DNA of 64,000 nt, from contig NZ_JAMJWG010000020.1 in the NCBI RefSeq assembly GCF_024435355.1, forward strand, positions 123,845-187,844, written 5' to 3'. The notes beneath the pieces are model-generated. The model was not told the DNA's origin. It saw only the letters and a list, made by a program, of their open reading frames with translations, and searched no databases. The stretch is from Streptomyces odontomachi (GTDB lineage Bacteria > Actinomycetota > Actinomycetes > Streptomycetales > Streptomycetaceae). Positions 15,406 through 23,907 of the stretch are shown here, piece by piece. A program made the position numbers and the translations under genes. How positions within the stretch are numbered: position 1 is the stretch's first letter; each line of letters starts with the position of its first letter.

Positions 15406-17715
15406 CTACGGCGCCGCCGGCCGCTCCCGCGAGATCTCGGCGCGATCGGCGTCGCTCTCGGCCCGGTCGATGTCCAGTCCGGCGAGGGCACCGACCGGGT
15501 CCAGGTCGCGCACGCCGCGTGGCCACCAGTCGTCGCGGCCCGGCTCGGACTCGTACCCGTACCAGAGGCCGTCACGGCCGAAGCGCAGTTGGAGGTGGCC
15601 GCGGGGGTGGGTGAGGTGGTTGCGCCACGGGCGGAAGGCGGGGAAGTCGGCGGCGAGCAGCACCGAGCGTGCCCGGTCGAAGCGGCCGGCCGGCGGGTCC
15701 CACGGCTCTTCCAGCACGGCGAGCCCCTCGGCGCCGCCCTGCCGCCAGGCCGCCACCGCGCGGGCCAACTCGGCGGTGGTGCGCCCGGTGGCATCGGCGA
15801 GCGTGGCGTACAGACCGCGGGTCGCCGCCGTCAGCCCGGAGCCGGGACGGGCCGCGGCCAACCGGACGGCGTCCTGCCACAGCGTCAACTCCCCCACCGG
15901 GTCACGGCCCGTGGTGAGCAGCGTGTGCGCCCGGGCAGCGGCGTCGGTGGCCAGCTGGTCGAGCGCCAGCGGGTCGGGGCCACCCGGTGCCATGGGATAC
16001 GCCGGCGGGGCCCCGGGGCGCGCCGGAGCGGGGAGCGGCGCGGGCAACGGTGCCGTGGGTGCGGACGGGCGGCCGCCCGGACCGAACACGTCGGAGGCGG
16101 GCACGCCGGGGAAGGGCGCCGGGGCGCGGGAGGCGTGCGCGGCGCGGGCGGCCTTGCCGGCGTGCCGGCGGGAGAGCATCTCGATCAGCTCGTGCTCACC
16201 GCGGCCACGCAGCTGCAACAGGACGAAGGGGTTGTCGTCGAGCAGCCGGGCGGCCTCGTAGCAGAGGGCCGCGGCGTGCTTGCAGGGCCAGCCGGAATCG
16301 GGGCAGCTGCACTGCGGGACGAGGTCGCCGGGGCCGGGCAGCAGGGGGACGCCGCAGTCCGCCAACGAGTGCGGCAGGTCCTTGTCCAGCAGGGCCGCGA
16401 TGTGTCCGGGCCGCTCGGCGGCGGCGTCCAGGAAACGGTCCCAGTCCTCAGCGGACAGCGTCCGCAGCCGGACCTGCGCACGATACGGCCGCGGGCGGCT
16501 GCCCTGGACGTAGGCCAGCAGGCGCCCCGGCGTGACGCTGATCGCGCCCACCTGCCCCCGCCCGGCGTACGCCCTCCCCCGCACCACCCGTGCCGGATCC
16601 AACGCCCCCTCTTCCAGCGCCGCGACCCAGGCACGCCCCCACCAGGTGATGGCGAAGGAGACGGGCGCGGCGGTGACGGAGGCCGTTGCGTCGCCCGGGA
16701 CGGAGGAGGGGAGTTCGTGGCCTGGGGCGGGATCAGGGGCGTTTCCGGGAGCGGTGGCGGGGTTCTGCTCCGAAGCAGCGGCGGGGGCCGGCTCGGGCCC
16801 GGACTCGTCGAGGCTTGCGGCATCGGGCCCGGAGGCATCGGGTCCGGAGGCATCGGGTCCTACGGCCGGATCCTGCCCTGGGGCGCTGGTCGGGTCCTCT
16901 TCCGGAACGGAGGCCGGCTCGGGCCAGGTGGCGGAAGCGGGTTCGGAGCGCGCGGGCGCCGTGGGGGCGGGCCGGTCGGCGGCGCCGTGCCCGGCCCTCC
17001 TCCGGTCCGCCTCCGCACGCCGCATCCGCTCGCGCTCCGCGCGGGCCGCCGCCTTCCGTTCCGCCAGGGCGCGGCGGGTCTCGCGCAGAGCACGGCGCGC
17101 CTCGTCGGCGGGCCGCGGGACGGGCGACTCGGCACGGGCATCGGCCGAAGTCGGGCGCGGGGCAGGGGACTCCGGACCCGGCTCGGACGCCTCCGGGTGC
17201 GAGGCAGGCGACTCCGGACCCGGCTCGGGCACCTCCGGCTGCGAGGCAGGCGACTCCGGTCCAGAGACGGGCGACGCCGGGCCGTGCTCGGGCGACGCCG
17301 GACCAGGGACGGGCAACGGTGAGCCAACGACGTGCGACTTTGAACCGGGCTCAGGCAAAGCCAGGCCAGCGGCGGACGGCTCCGAGCGCGGAGCACGCGA
17401 CTCCGTGTCAGAGACGGGCGGCTCCGGGCGCACGGCACGGGACGCCGAGCCGCGGACGGACGACTCCCGGCCCAAGGCACGCGACTCCATGTCAGAAACG
17501 GGCGACGCCGGGCGCACGGCACGGGACGCCGAGCCGCGGACGGACGACTCTGGGCCCGAGGCACGCGACTCCGTGTCAGAGACGGGCGACGCCGGGCCAG
17601 GCTCGGGCGATGTCGAGCCGTAGACGGGCAACGTCCGGACGGAGGCGGGCGACGCCGGGCCGAGGCCGAGCAGGCCCGGGCGCGGGATGCGGGGTTCTTG
17701 TTCGGGGCTGGTCAT
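15406..17715 (-). CDS. SWIM zinc-finger protein with long low-complexity N-terminus
   Basis: 769 residues; its ATG overlaps the stop of the SNF2 gene (ATGA), so the pair is an operon. Residues 1 to about 340 are Pro/Ser/Glu/Ala-rich low complexity with an Arg/Ala helix (ERKAAARAERERMRRAEA, about 225-245), including two tandem 28-residue repeats. From about 350 the family core begins (ITWWGRAWVAALEEG), leading to the SWIM motif CSCPDSGWPCKHAAALCY (CxC...CxH), which binds zinc and nucleic acid or protein. A YP/PP-rich linker and a C-terminal alpha domain follow. In actinobacteria SWIM proteins accompany SNF2 ATPases, probably as a DNA-processing complex. The N-terminal half appears much longer than in relatives I recall. 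Confidence 0.85.
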   Translation of the reverse strand: MTSPEQEPRIPRPGLLGLGPASPASVRTLPVYGSTSPEPGPASPVSDTESRASGPESSVRGSASRAVRPASPVSDMESRALGRESSVRGSASRAVRPEPPVSDTESRAPRSEPSAAGLALPEPGSKSHVVGSPLPVPGPASPEHGPASPVSGPESPASQPEVPEPGPESPASHPEASEPGPESPAPRPTSADARAESPVPRPADEARRALRETRRALAERKAAARAERERMRRAEADRRRAGHGAADRPAPTAPARSEPASATWPEPASVPEEDPTSAPGQDPAVGPDASGPDASGPDAASLDESGPEPAPAAASEQNPATAPGNAPDPAPGHELPSSVPGDATASVTAAPVSFAITWWGRAWVAALEEGALDPARVVRGRAYAGRGQVGAISVTPGRLLAYVQGSRPRPYRAQVRLRTLSAEDWDRFLDAAAERPGHIAALLDKDLPHSLADCGVPLLPGPGDLVPQCSCPDSGWPCKHAAALCYEAARLLDDNPFVLLQLRGRGEHELIEMLSRRHAGKAARAAHASRAPAPFPGVPASDVFGPGGRPSAPTAPLPAPLPAPARPGAPPAYPMAPGGPDPLALDQLATDAAARAHTLLTTGRDPVGELTLWQDAVRLAAARPGSGLTAATRGLYATLADATGRTTAELARAVAAWRQGGAEGLAVLEEPWDPPAGRFDRARSVLLAADFPAFRPWRNHLTHPRGHLQLRFGRDGLWYGYESEPGRDDWWPRGVRDLDPVGALAGLDIDRAESDADRAEISRERPAAP
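17413..17580 (-). repeat. Two tandem 84-bp coding repeats in the SWIM gene
   Basis: Residues 46-73 and 74-101 of the SWIM protein are nearly the same 28-residue unit (SD-T/M-ESRA ... SSVRGSASRAVRP ... PV), followed by the first seven residues of a third copy. At DNA level this is 2 x 84 bp. It sits within a longer region (about 17120-17690) of shorter Gly/Ser/Pro/Glu repeats. Confidence 0.8.
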
Positions 17716-20700
17716 TCCGGCCTCCGCAGGGATACCAGGTCCGCCAGCTCGCGGTTGGTCAGCTCGGTGAGCGAGGCCTCGCCGCCGGTTCCCAGGATCG
17801 CGTCGGCCAGCGCGCGCTTGGCCTGGAGCAGGTCCGCGATGCGGTCCTCCACGGTGCCCTCGGTGACCAGGCGGTGCACCTGGACCGGCTGGGTCTGGCC
17901 GATGCGGTAGGCGCGGTCGGTGGCCTGCTCCTCGACCGCCGGGTTCCACCAGCGGTCGTAGTGGATGACATGGCCGGCGCGGGTGAGGTTGAGGCCGGTG
18001 CCGGCCGCCTTGAGGGAGAGGATCAGGACGGGTGAGGCGCCTTCCTGGAAGCGGTCGACGAGCCGCTCGCGCTCCGCGATCGGCGTGCTGCCGTGCAGCA
18101 GTCCGGCGGGCACGGCGCGTGCGGCGAGGTGGGCGTCGAGCAGCCGGGCCATGCCGACGTACTGGGTGAAGACGAGCGCGGAGCCCTCCTCGGTGAGCAG
18201 GGTGTCCAGCAGCTCGTCGAGCAGGGCCAGCTTGCCGGAGCGGCCGTCGAGCCGGCCCGCGAACTCGGCGGGCGGCTCCTTCAGGTACTGCGCCGGATGG
18301 TTGCAGATCTGCTTCAGGGAGGTGAGCAGCTTCAGGACCAGACCGCGGCGCGCGATGCCCCGGGCGGCCCCGATCAGCGTCATCGACTCGCGCACCACCG
18401 CCTCGTACAGCGCGGCCTGCTCGCGCGTGAGCGGCACCACATGGTCGGTCTCGGTCTTCGGCGGCAGCTCGGGGACGATGCCGGGGTCGGACTTCCGGCG
18501 GCGCAGCAGGAAGGGCCGGACCAGCCGGGCGAGGCGCTCCACCGCCGCGGTGTCCTCGGTCTGCGCGCCCCCGGCACCGGCGGCCCGGCCTTCGACGGTC
18601 TGGCCCCCGAGGACGCCGGCCTCGACGGCGCGGGCGTGCCGGGCCCGGAAGGACGTGAGCGGGCCGAGCAGGCCGGGGGTGGTCCAGTCGAGCAGGGCCC
18701 ACAGTTCCGAGAGGTTGTTCTCCACGGGGGTCCCGGTCAGGGCGACGCGGGCCGGTGCGAGGATGGTGCGCAGGGCCTTGGCGGTGGCCGAGTGCGGGTT
18801 CTTCACGTGTTGGGCCTCGTCGGCGACGACCAGGCCCCAGGGCTGCTCGGCGATGCGGGGGGCAGCCGAGCGCATGGTGCCGTAGGTGGTCAGGACGAAG
18901 CTGCCGTCGGGCAGTCCGTCGAGGCTGCGCCCCTGGCCGTGGTAGCGCCGCACGGGGGTGCCGGGAGCGAAGCGGGCGATCTCCCGCTGCCAGTTGCCCA
19001 GCAGCGAGGCGGGGCAGACCACCAGCGTGGGCTCCTTCCTGGCCCGCCGCAGATGCAGGGCGATGAGGGTGACGGTCTTGCCGAGGCCCATGTCGTCGGC
19101 GAGACAGCCGCCGAGCCCCAGGGAGGTCATCAGGTCCAGCCAGGCCAGGCCGCGCAACTGGTAGTCCCGCAGCCGGGCGTGCAGGCCCGCGGGCGGGGCG
19201 GCCGGGGGGAGGCCGGCGGTCAGGCGGTCGCGCAGCGCCGCCAGTGCGCCGACCGGCACCACCTCGACCGACTCCCCGTCGACCTCGGTACTGCCGGTGA
19301 GGGCGGCGGAGAGCGCGTCCACCGGGTCGAGCAGACCCAGCTCGCGCTTGCGTGCCCGGTGCACCAGGACCGGGTCGACGAGCACCCAGCGGTCCCGCAG
19401 CCGGACCACCGGACGGTGTGCCTCGGCCAGCTCGTCCATCTCGGCCTCGGTCAGCTGCTCGTCGCCGAGGGCGAGCTGCCAGCGGAACTGGAGCAGCTGC
19501 TCGCTCTCGAAGAACGGCGTGCCGTCGGTGGCGGAGCCGGGCGCCGGGCGCACCACGGCGGTCGCGGTCAAGTCGCGCGCGAGGTCGCGCGGCCAGTGCA
19601 CCGCGACGCCGGCCGCACCCAGCCGGGTCGCCGCGGCGCCCAGCAGATCCGCCACCTCGTCCTCCGACAGGGCCAGCACGTCCGGCACCGGGCGCTCGGT
19701 GAGCCGGGCGAGCGGGGGCCAGATGCGGGCGGCGCGGCGCACCGCGAGCGCGGTGTCGACCCGGGCGCGCGGCCCGAACGCGGCGCCGTCGCCCGAGCCG
19801 CCCCCCGGACCGTCCCCCGCAAGGGCGGTCGCTGTCTCGTCTCCCCACAACCGGGCGGCGTCGACGACGAGGGTCGGGTCGGCGAGGCTGTGCACCTGGA
19901 CGATGGCGGCACCGGCGTGTCGCGCCCTGGCCGGTGCCTGCGGGTCCGGTCCGACGATGGGCTCGACGTCCCGGTCGAAGAGCCGGGACGGCGAGAGGTC
20001 GAGCCGGAGCGAGATCCGCACCCCCGTGTCGACGCCCGCGGCGACCTCCGCCGCCCAGTCGTCCGCCTCGGGCAGCGTCTGCGGCGGCCATGCGGCGAAC
20101 GGCGCGCCGGAGGCATGGGGTGCGGCGGGGGTGCGGGGCAGCAGGTCGGCGACGGCGTCGAGGAAGGCACGCACCAGCGCCTCGGACTCCGGCAGCTCCA
20201 GGGGCACACGGCCGGGCAACGGTGCGGCGCGGCCGGCCGGCGGAAGGGCGGCGGCCACGGCCCGCAGGTGGGCCATGTCGGCCGCGTCCAGCGGGCCGGC
20301 GCGCCAGGCGTCCTGGCCCTCGGCGGTGAGTCCCGGCAGCAGCCGTCCGCCGGCGACCAGCCGCAGCGCGTGCAGGGCGGCCGCTGACCAGCAGGCGGTG
20401 GCCGGGTGCGGGACGGCGCCGGGTCCTCCCGGACCGCCGGGGCCCCGCGGATGGGCGGCGACCAGCGCGGGCAGGGCCTGCGCCAGCGGAACGCGAAGGG
20501 CCGGAACGGTCCTGGTGCCCACCGGACCGGAACCGTCCCGGTGCACGACGGTGAGCTCGGTGGGCTCTGCTGCGGGGCCGGAGGGCGTGGTGGCCGCACG
20601 ATCCCAGTCACCGGCGGGGTCCCAGTCACCGGCGGGGTCCCAGAACACCAGCCGGCCGTCCCGGGGCGGCGTGGCGGGCACGAAGACGGCCGGGTACGCC

Positions 20701-20720
20701 ACGGGGATGCCGTGCACCAT
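17712..20720 (-). CDS. SNF2-family DEAD/DEAH helicase
   Basis: 1002 residues from the ATG at 20720, which has GGAGG eleven bases upstream; a GTG four codons earlier has no usable site. The N-terminal half (to about 500) is the bacterial SNF2-associated region. The ATPase motifs run in order: CLADDMGLGKTVTLIALH (Walker A), VVADEAQHVKNP (Walker B), LTGTPVENNLSELW (III), then the helicase C domain with AAGTGLNLTRA and QATDRAYRIGQTQPV (V and VI). It is a double-stranded DNA translocase acting on DNA or nucleoprotein. The coupled SWIM protein downstream is its likely partner. Such pairs are common in Streptomyces, with roles suggested in repair or nucleoid work. Confidence 0.93.
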   Translation of the reverse strand: MVHGIPVAYPAVFVPATPPRDGRLVFWDPAGDWDPAGDWDRAATTPSGPAAEPTELTVVHRDGSGPVGTRTVPALRVPLAQALPALVAAHPRGPGGPGGPGAVPHPATACWSAAALHALRLVAGGRLLPGLTAEGQDAWRAGPLDAADMAHLRAVAAALPPAGRAAPLPGRVPLELPESEALVRAFLDAVADLLPRTPAAPHASGAPFAAWPPQTLPEADDWAAEVAAGVDTGVRISLRLDLSPSRLFDRDVEPIVGPDPQAPARARHAGAAIVQVHSLADPTLVVDAARLWGDETATALAGDGPGGGSGDGAAFGPRARVDTALAVRRAARIWPPLARLTERPVPDVLALSEDEVADLLGAAATRLGAAGVAVHWPRDLARDLTATAVVRPAPGSATDGTPFFESEQLLQFRWQLALGDEQLTEAEMDELAEAHRPVVRLRDRWVLVDPVLVHRARKRELGLLDPVDALSAALTGSTEVDGESVEVVPVGALAALRDRLTAGLPPAAPPAGLHARLRDYQLRGLAWLDLMTSLGLGGCLADDMGLGKTVTLIALHLRRARKEPTLVVCPASLLGNWQREIARFAPGTPVRRYHGQGRSLDGLPDGSFVLTTYGTMRSAAPRIAEQPWGLVVADEAQHVKNPHSATAKALRTILAPARVALTGTPVENNLSELWALLDWTTPGLLGPLTSFRARHARAVEAGVLGGQTVEGRAAGAGGAQTEDTAAVERLARLVRPFLLRRRKSDPGIVPELPPKTETDHVVPLTREQAALYEAVVRESMTLIGAARGIARRGLVLKLLTSLKQICNHPAQYLKEPPAEFAGRLDGRSGKLALLDELLDTLLTEEGSALVFTQYVGMARLLDAHLAARAVPAGLLHGSTPIAERERLVDRFQEGASPVLILSLKAAGTGLNLTRAGHVIHYDRWWNPAVEEQATDRAYRIGQTQPVQVHRLVTEGTVEDRIADLLQAKRALADAILGTGGEASLTELTNRELADLVSLRRPE

Positions 20721-20889
20721 GGCGTCAGCCACCTCCCTCCCGTGCGGGTCCGCCGACTGGCTCGGTCGCCGCTGCTGCGACGTCTTCGACTCTAGGCGGA
20801 GGGTGTGACAACGCGATCAGGCAGCGCCGTGAGCGGCGGGAGCCAGGCCGGTGCGGCCGGACGGTCGTCCCGCCTCCGGCTCGTCCCGC

Positions 20890-21486
20890 TTACGGCTTGG
20901 TCGACGACACCACGTACACCTGCGGGTACCGCGGATTCGCGAGGTTGACCACGACCCGCTGGCTCGGGTGCGGGTCGCGTTCGAGGTGGGAGAGGCCACG
21001 CCAGTCGCCGGTACCGCTGAAGTCCCAGCCGACCACCTTGCGGTCCCGGGCGCCGATCGGCAGGCCGTCCTTCTTCAGCGCCCCGACGCTGGTTCCCATG
21101 GTGGTCAGGAAGTCGTTCAGGCCGTGCTGGGTGGTGAGGAACTGGACGTAGAGACGGCTGGTCTTCCAGTTGTTCGTCTCGTAGTACGACACCGCTTCGT
21201 GCTCCAGCGGCAGGGGCACGTTGTACAGCCGCCGCTGCACCTTGGACGGCGCCCCGCCGGTCAGGCCGGTGGCCGCGTAGCGTGCCTCCTTCTCCTTGCC
21301 GCTGTCCCGGCTCTGATTGGCCGAGATGACCAGGTAGCCGGCCGGGATGCCGATGAGCAGCACGATGGTCAGGAGGGTCAGCGCGCGGCGGCGGATCATG
21401 TGGCGGCGGCCCTCACCGGACGGCGGGGGCGCCGCGGGATCCTGGTGTTGCACGTCGGTCCGTTCGGTCGGTTCCACGGCGGTCAT
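20890..21486 (-). CDS. Single-span membrane protein of unknown function
   Basis: 198 residues. Its ATG overlaps the stop of the ROK kinase (ATGA), so it is co-translated with it. About 30 cytoplasmic residues precede one membrane span (ALTLLTIVLLIGIPAGYLVI, about 34-53). An extracytoplasmic domain of about 140 residues follows, containing YYETNNWKTSRLYVQFLTTQ and VVGWDFSGTGDWRGL. There is no lipobox. The domain is not one I recognise. Its fixed place behind a sugar kinase may hint at a surface role tied to sugar sensing, but this is speculative. Confidence 0.75.
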   Translation of the reverse strand: MTAVEPTERTDVQHQDPAAPPPSGEGRRHMIRRRALTLLTIVLLIGIPAGYLVISANQSRDSGKEKEARYAATGLTGGAPSKVQRRLYNVPLPLEHEAVSYYETNNWKTSRLYVQFLTTQHGLNDFLTTMGTSVGALKKDGLPIGARDRKVVGWDFSGTGDWRGLSHLERDPHPSQRVVVNLANPRYPQVYVVSSTKP

Positions 21487-22712
21487 CGCGGGGCCCCCGG
21501 TGTGCTGCGGGCGCCCAGGACCTGGGCGTAGCGCTCGTAGCGCGCGTAGCGTTCGACCCGGCGCCGGGTGGCACGGCGGAACCGGCGGGCGACCAGCCTG
21601 GCCAGGTCGGCCGCGCCGACCATGCCCGCCTGGGGGCCCAGCTGGGCCCGCGCGATCCGGGCCTCGGGGCGGTAGCCGCGGCCGGTGAGGTGCCGGCGGA
21701 AGGCGTCGCGCGCGGGCCCGATGAGCAGGTCGTCGGCCGCGCTGACGCCACCGCCGATGACGAAGCAGGACGGGTCGAGGGCGGCCGCCAGGTTGGCCAG
21801 GCCGACGCCGAGCCACTGTCCGATGTCCTGGAGCAGTTCGACGCACATCGCGTCGCCCTCGCGGGCCAGCTCGGTGATGAGCGGTCCGGTGATGTCGGGG
21901 ATGCTGCCCTTGACCCGTTCGATGATGTTGTACGCCACCGGCGAGTCGGCCGCGGCCAGCTCGCGGGCCTCGCGTACCAGTGCGTTGCCCGAGCTGTACT
22001 GCTCCCAGCACCCGCGGTTGCCGCAGGGGCAGCGGTGGCCGCCGGGCACGACCTGCATGTGGCCGAACTCGCCGGCGACACCGTACTTGCCGCGCTTGAC
22101 CCGGCCGTCCTCCAGGATCGCCCCGCCGATGCCGGTGCCGAGCGTGATCATGACCAAGTGGTCCTCGCCGCGGCCGGCGCCGAAGCGCCACTCTCCCCAG
22201 GCGGCGGTGTTCGCGTCGTTGTCGACCATGACGGGGACGGCGAGGCGCTCGGAGATGCGGTCGCGCAGCGGCTCGTTGCGCCAGTTCAGGTGGGGCGCGA
22301 ACAGCACGCGGTTGCGGTCGCCGTCGACCCAGCCCGCCGCACCGATGCCGACGGCGTGCACGTCGTGCCGGTCGGACAGGTCCAGGACCAGCTCGACGAT
22401 GGTGTCCTCGACGACCCGCGGGCTCTTGCTCTTGTCCGGGGTCTCGGCGAGCACGGTCTCCAGGATCACGCCGTCGGCGTCCACCGCACCCGCCATGACC
22501 TTCGTGCCGCCGATGTCGATGCCGACGGTGGGGACACGGGGCGCCGTCAGGTGGGAGCGGCGTTCCCGGGCGGCCACGGTGCGCAGCATGGTGGCGCGGG
22601 TGGAGCCTCCGGAGGTCCCCCCGGAGCGCGAGGGCACCCCCATACGGGCGAAGCCGAGCTTGGCGCCGGAGCCGAACGCTCGGAGGGGGGTGGGGTCACG
22701 GTAGGTGCTCAT
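21483..22712 (-). CDS. ROK family sugar kinase (glucokinase-like)
   Basis: 409 residues from the ATG at 22712. The phosphate-1 motif VGIDIGGTKV is at 63-72, preceded by an unusually long N-terminus. Further on are DNDANTAAWGEW with the catalytic aspartate, GTGIGGAI, GEFGHMQV, and the ROK zinc motif CPCGNRGCWEQY. It phosphorylates a hexose with ATP in the cytoplasm. It lies beside, but beyond the terminator of, the ABC sugar-importer operon, so it probably acts on the imported sugar. Residues 24-39 (MGVPSRSGGTSGGST) look like a translated intergenic repeat inserted in frame, and the shorter kinase could also start near residue 42. Confidence 0.9.
   Translation of the reverse strand: MSTYRDPTPLRAFGSGAKLGFARMGVPSRSGGTSGGSTRATMLRTVAARERRSHLTAPRVPTVGIDIGGTKVMAGAVDADGVILETVLAETPDKSKSPRVVEDTIVELVLDLSDRHDVHAVGIGAAGWVDGDRNRVLFAPHLNWRNEPLRDRISERLAVPVMVDNDANTAAWGEWRFGAGRGEDHLVMITLGTGIGGAILEDGRVKRGKYGVAGEFGHMQVVPGGHRCPCGNRGCWEQYSSGNALVREARELAAADSPVAYNIIERVKGSIPDITGPLITELAREGDAMCVELLQDIGQWLGVGLANLAAALDPSCFVIGGGVSAADDLLIGPARDAFRRHLTGRGYRPEARIARAQLGPQAGMVGAADLARLVARRFRRATRRRVERYARYERYAQVLGARSTPGAPR
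22596..22643 (-). repeat. GC-rich palindromic repeat inside kinase N-terminus
   Basis: The stretch encodes Gly/Ser-rich residues 24-39 of the kinase. It contains the palindrome CCTCCGGAGG followed by a C-run and a GAGGGCACCCCC block. It resembles the small GC-rich hairpin repeats found between Streptomyces genes, such as the one at 54326-54419 here. Confidence 0.45.
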
Positions 22713-22869
22713 CGACGCCGATTGTGCCTCACACGCCCCTGGGACCGCATGGCGCATCCCGCAGCCGGGTACCGCTGACGGCCTGCTGCGGGGTACGTGC
22801 CAGGCCTTTCGGGACAACGCTCACACGGGGCCGCCGGCCACGCTCACGGCGGGCCGTGGGTGCCGGCAC

Positions 22870-22909
22870 GGCCGACCATGACCTTGCTCACGTCCCGTCA
22901 CGGTCGGCC
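22870..22909 (-). terminator. Terminator of the sugar ABC operon
   Basis: GGCCGACC (22870-22877) pairs with GGTCGGCC (22902-22909), extended by TGAC/GTCA after a one-base mismatch. It lies just past the stop of the ABC ATPase gene (22918, minus strand) and separates that operon from the kinase gene. Confidence 0.6.
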
Positions 22910-22917
22910 ACTCGGCG

Positions 22918-23907
22918 TCACGCCTTCTTCGGTCCGGCGTCCCGTCCCGCGCTCCTGCTTCCCGCGCCGAGGCCGGCCGGGGCGGGGGCGCGCTCCAGTT
23001 CGTGGCGGAGGTCGTCCAGCTCGCTGCCGCCGGCCATCTGGCGGGTCAGCTCGTCCAGGGTGATCTCGTCACGGGTGTGGCTGCCCGCCATGGTGCCCCG
23101 CTTGAGCAGGACGAAGCGGTCGCCGACGAGGTAGGCGTGGTGCGGGTTGTGGGTGATCAGCACCACGCCGAGGCCTGCGTCACGGGCCGCGGCCACGTAC
23201 TTGAGGACCACCCCGGACTGCTTGACGCCCAGGGCCGCGGTGGGCTCGTCCAGGACGAGGACCCTGGCGCCGAAGTAGACCGCACGGGCGATGGCGACAC
23301 ACTGCCGTTCGCCACCCGACAGGGTGCCGATGGGCTGGTCCACGTCGCGCAGGTCGATGCCCATGCGGCGCAGTTGGGCGTGCGTGGTCGCCCGCATGAA
23401 GGACGTGTCCAGGCGCCGGAAGGGGCCCTTGCCCTTGGTGGGCTCCGAGCCGAGGAAGAAGTTCCGCCAGACCGGCATCAGCGGCACCACGGCGAGGTCC
23501 TGGTAGACGGTGGCGATGCCGCGGTCCAGGGCCTCGCGCGGGGAGGCCAGCGTGGTCTCCGCACCGGCGATGCGCAGGCTGCCGCCGTCGTGCTGGTGCA
23601 GCCCGGAGATGATCTTGATGAGGGTGGACTTGCCGGCGCCGTTGTCGCCGAGCACGCAGCTGATCTGTCCGGCGTGCACCTGGAGGGAGACGCCTTCCAG
23701 GGCGCGGATGGTGCCGTAGAACTTGCTCACGTCCGTCAGCTCGACGAGCGGACCGTCCGGCGCGGCCGGCACGGGCGCCGCAGCGGCGGGCGCGGGAGCC
23801 TTGGTGACGGACGCGGGCGCTTTCGCGCCTGCCTGGTCGCCGCCACCGGACGCAGCGTCCGTGCCACGCACGCCGTCATCGCTGGTCAGGTCGTCGTTTC
23901 CCGTCAT
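22918..23907 (-). CDS. Sugar ABC transporter ATP-binding protein, single domain
   Basis: 329 residues. Walker A GDNGAGKS lies at 87-94, the signature LSGGERQ at 196-202, Walker B VLVLDEP at 216-222, and the H-loop histidine at 253 (ITHNPHHAY). This is one ATPase domain after a 50-residue Ala/Pro tail, unlike RbsA-type proteins, which carry two fused domains in about 500 residues; two copies must pair in the complex. Its ATG overlaps the permease stop (ATGA). It powers uptake of the sugar bound by the lipoprotein two genes upstream. It is the last gene of the operon, followed by a hairpin terminator. Confidence 0.92.
   Translation of the reverse strand: MTGNDDLTSDDGVRGTDAASGGGDQAGAKAPASVTKAPAPAAAAPVPAAPDGPLVELTDVSKFYGTIRALEGVSLQVHAGQISCVLGDNGAGKSTLIKIISGLHQHDGGSLRIAGAETTLASPREALDRGIATVYQDLAVVPLMPVWRNFFLGSEPTKGKGPFRRLDTSFMRATTHAQLRRMGIDLRDVDQPIGTLSGGERQCVAIARAVYFGARVLVLDEPTAALGVKQSGVVLKYVAAARDAGLGVVLITHNPHHAYLVGDRFVLLKRGTMAGSHTRDEITLDELTRQMAGGSELDDLRHELERAPAPAGLGAGSRSAGRDAGPKKA

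Noticed and set aside
17716..20091. N-terminal continuation of the SWIM reading frame into the SNF2 gene
   Set aside because: The frame is open, but the sequence is Arg/Pro/Gly nonsense opposite the helicase codons. The ATG at 17715 overlaps the SNF2 stop as expected for a coupled start.
20890..22191. Long version of the single-span membrane protein
   Set aside because: Everything before 21486 is the off-frame shadow of the ROK kinase; the ATG at 21486 gives a normal start with a four-base overlap.
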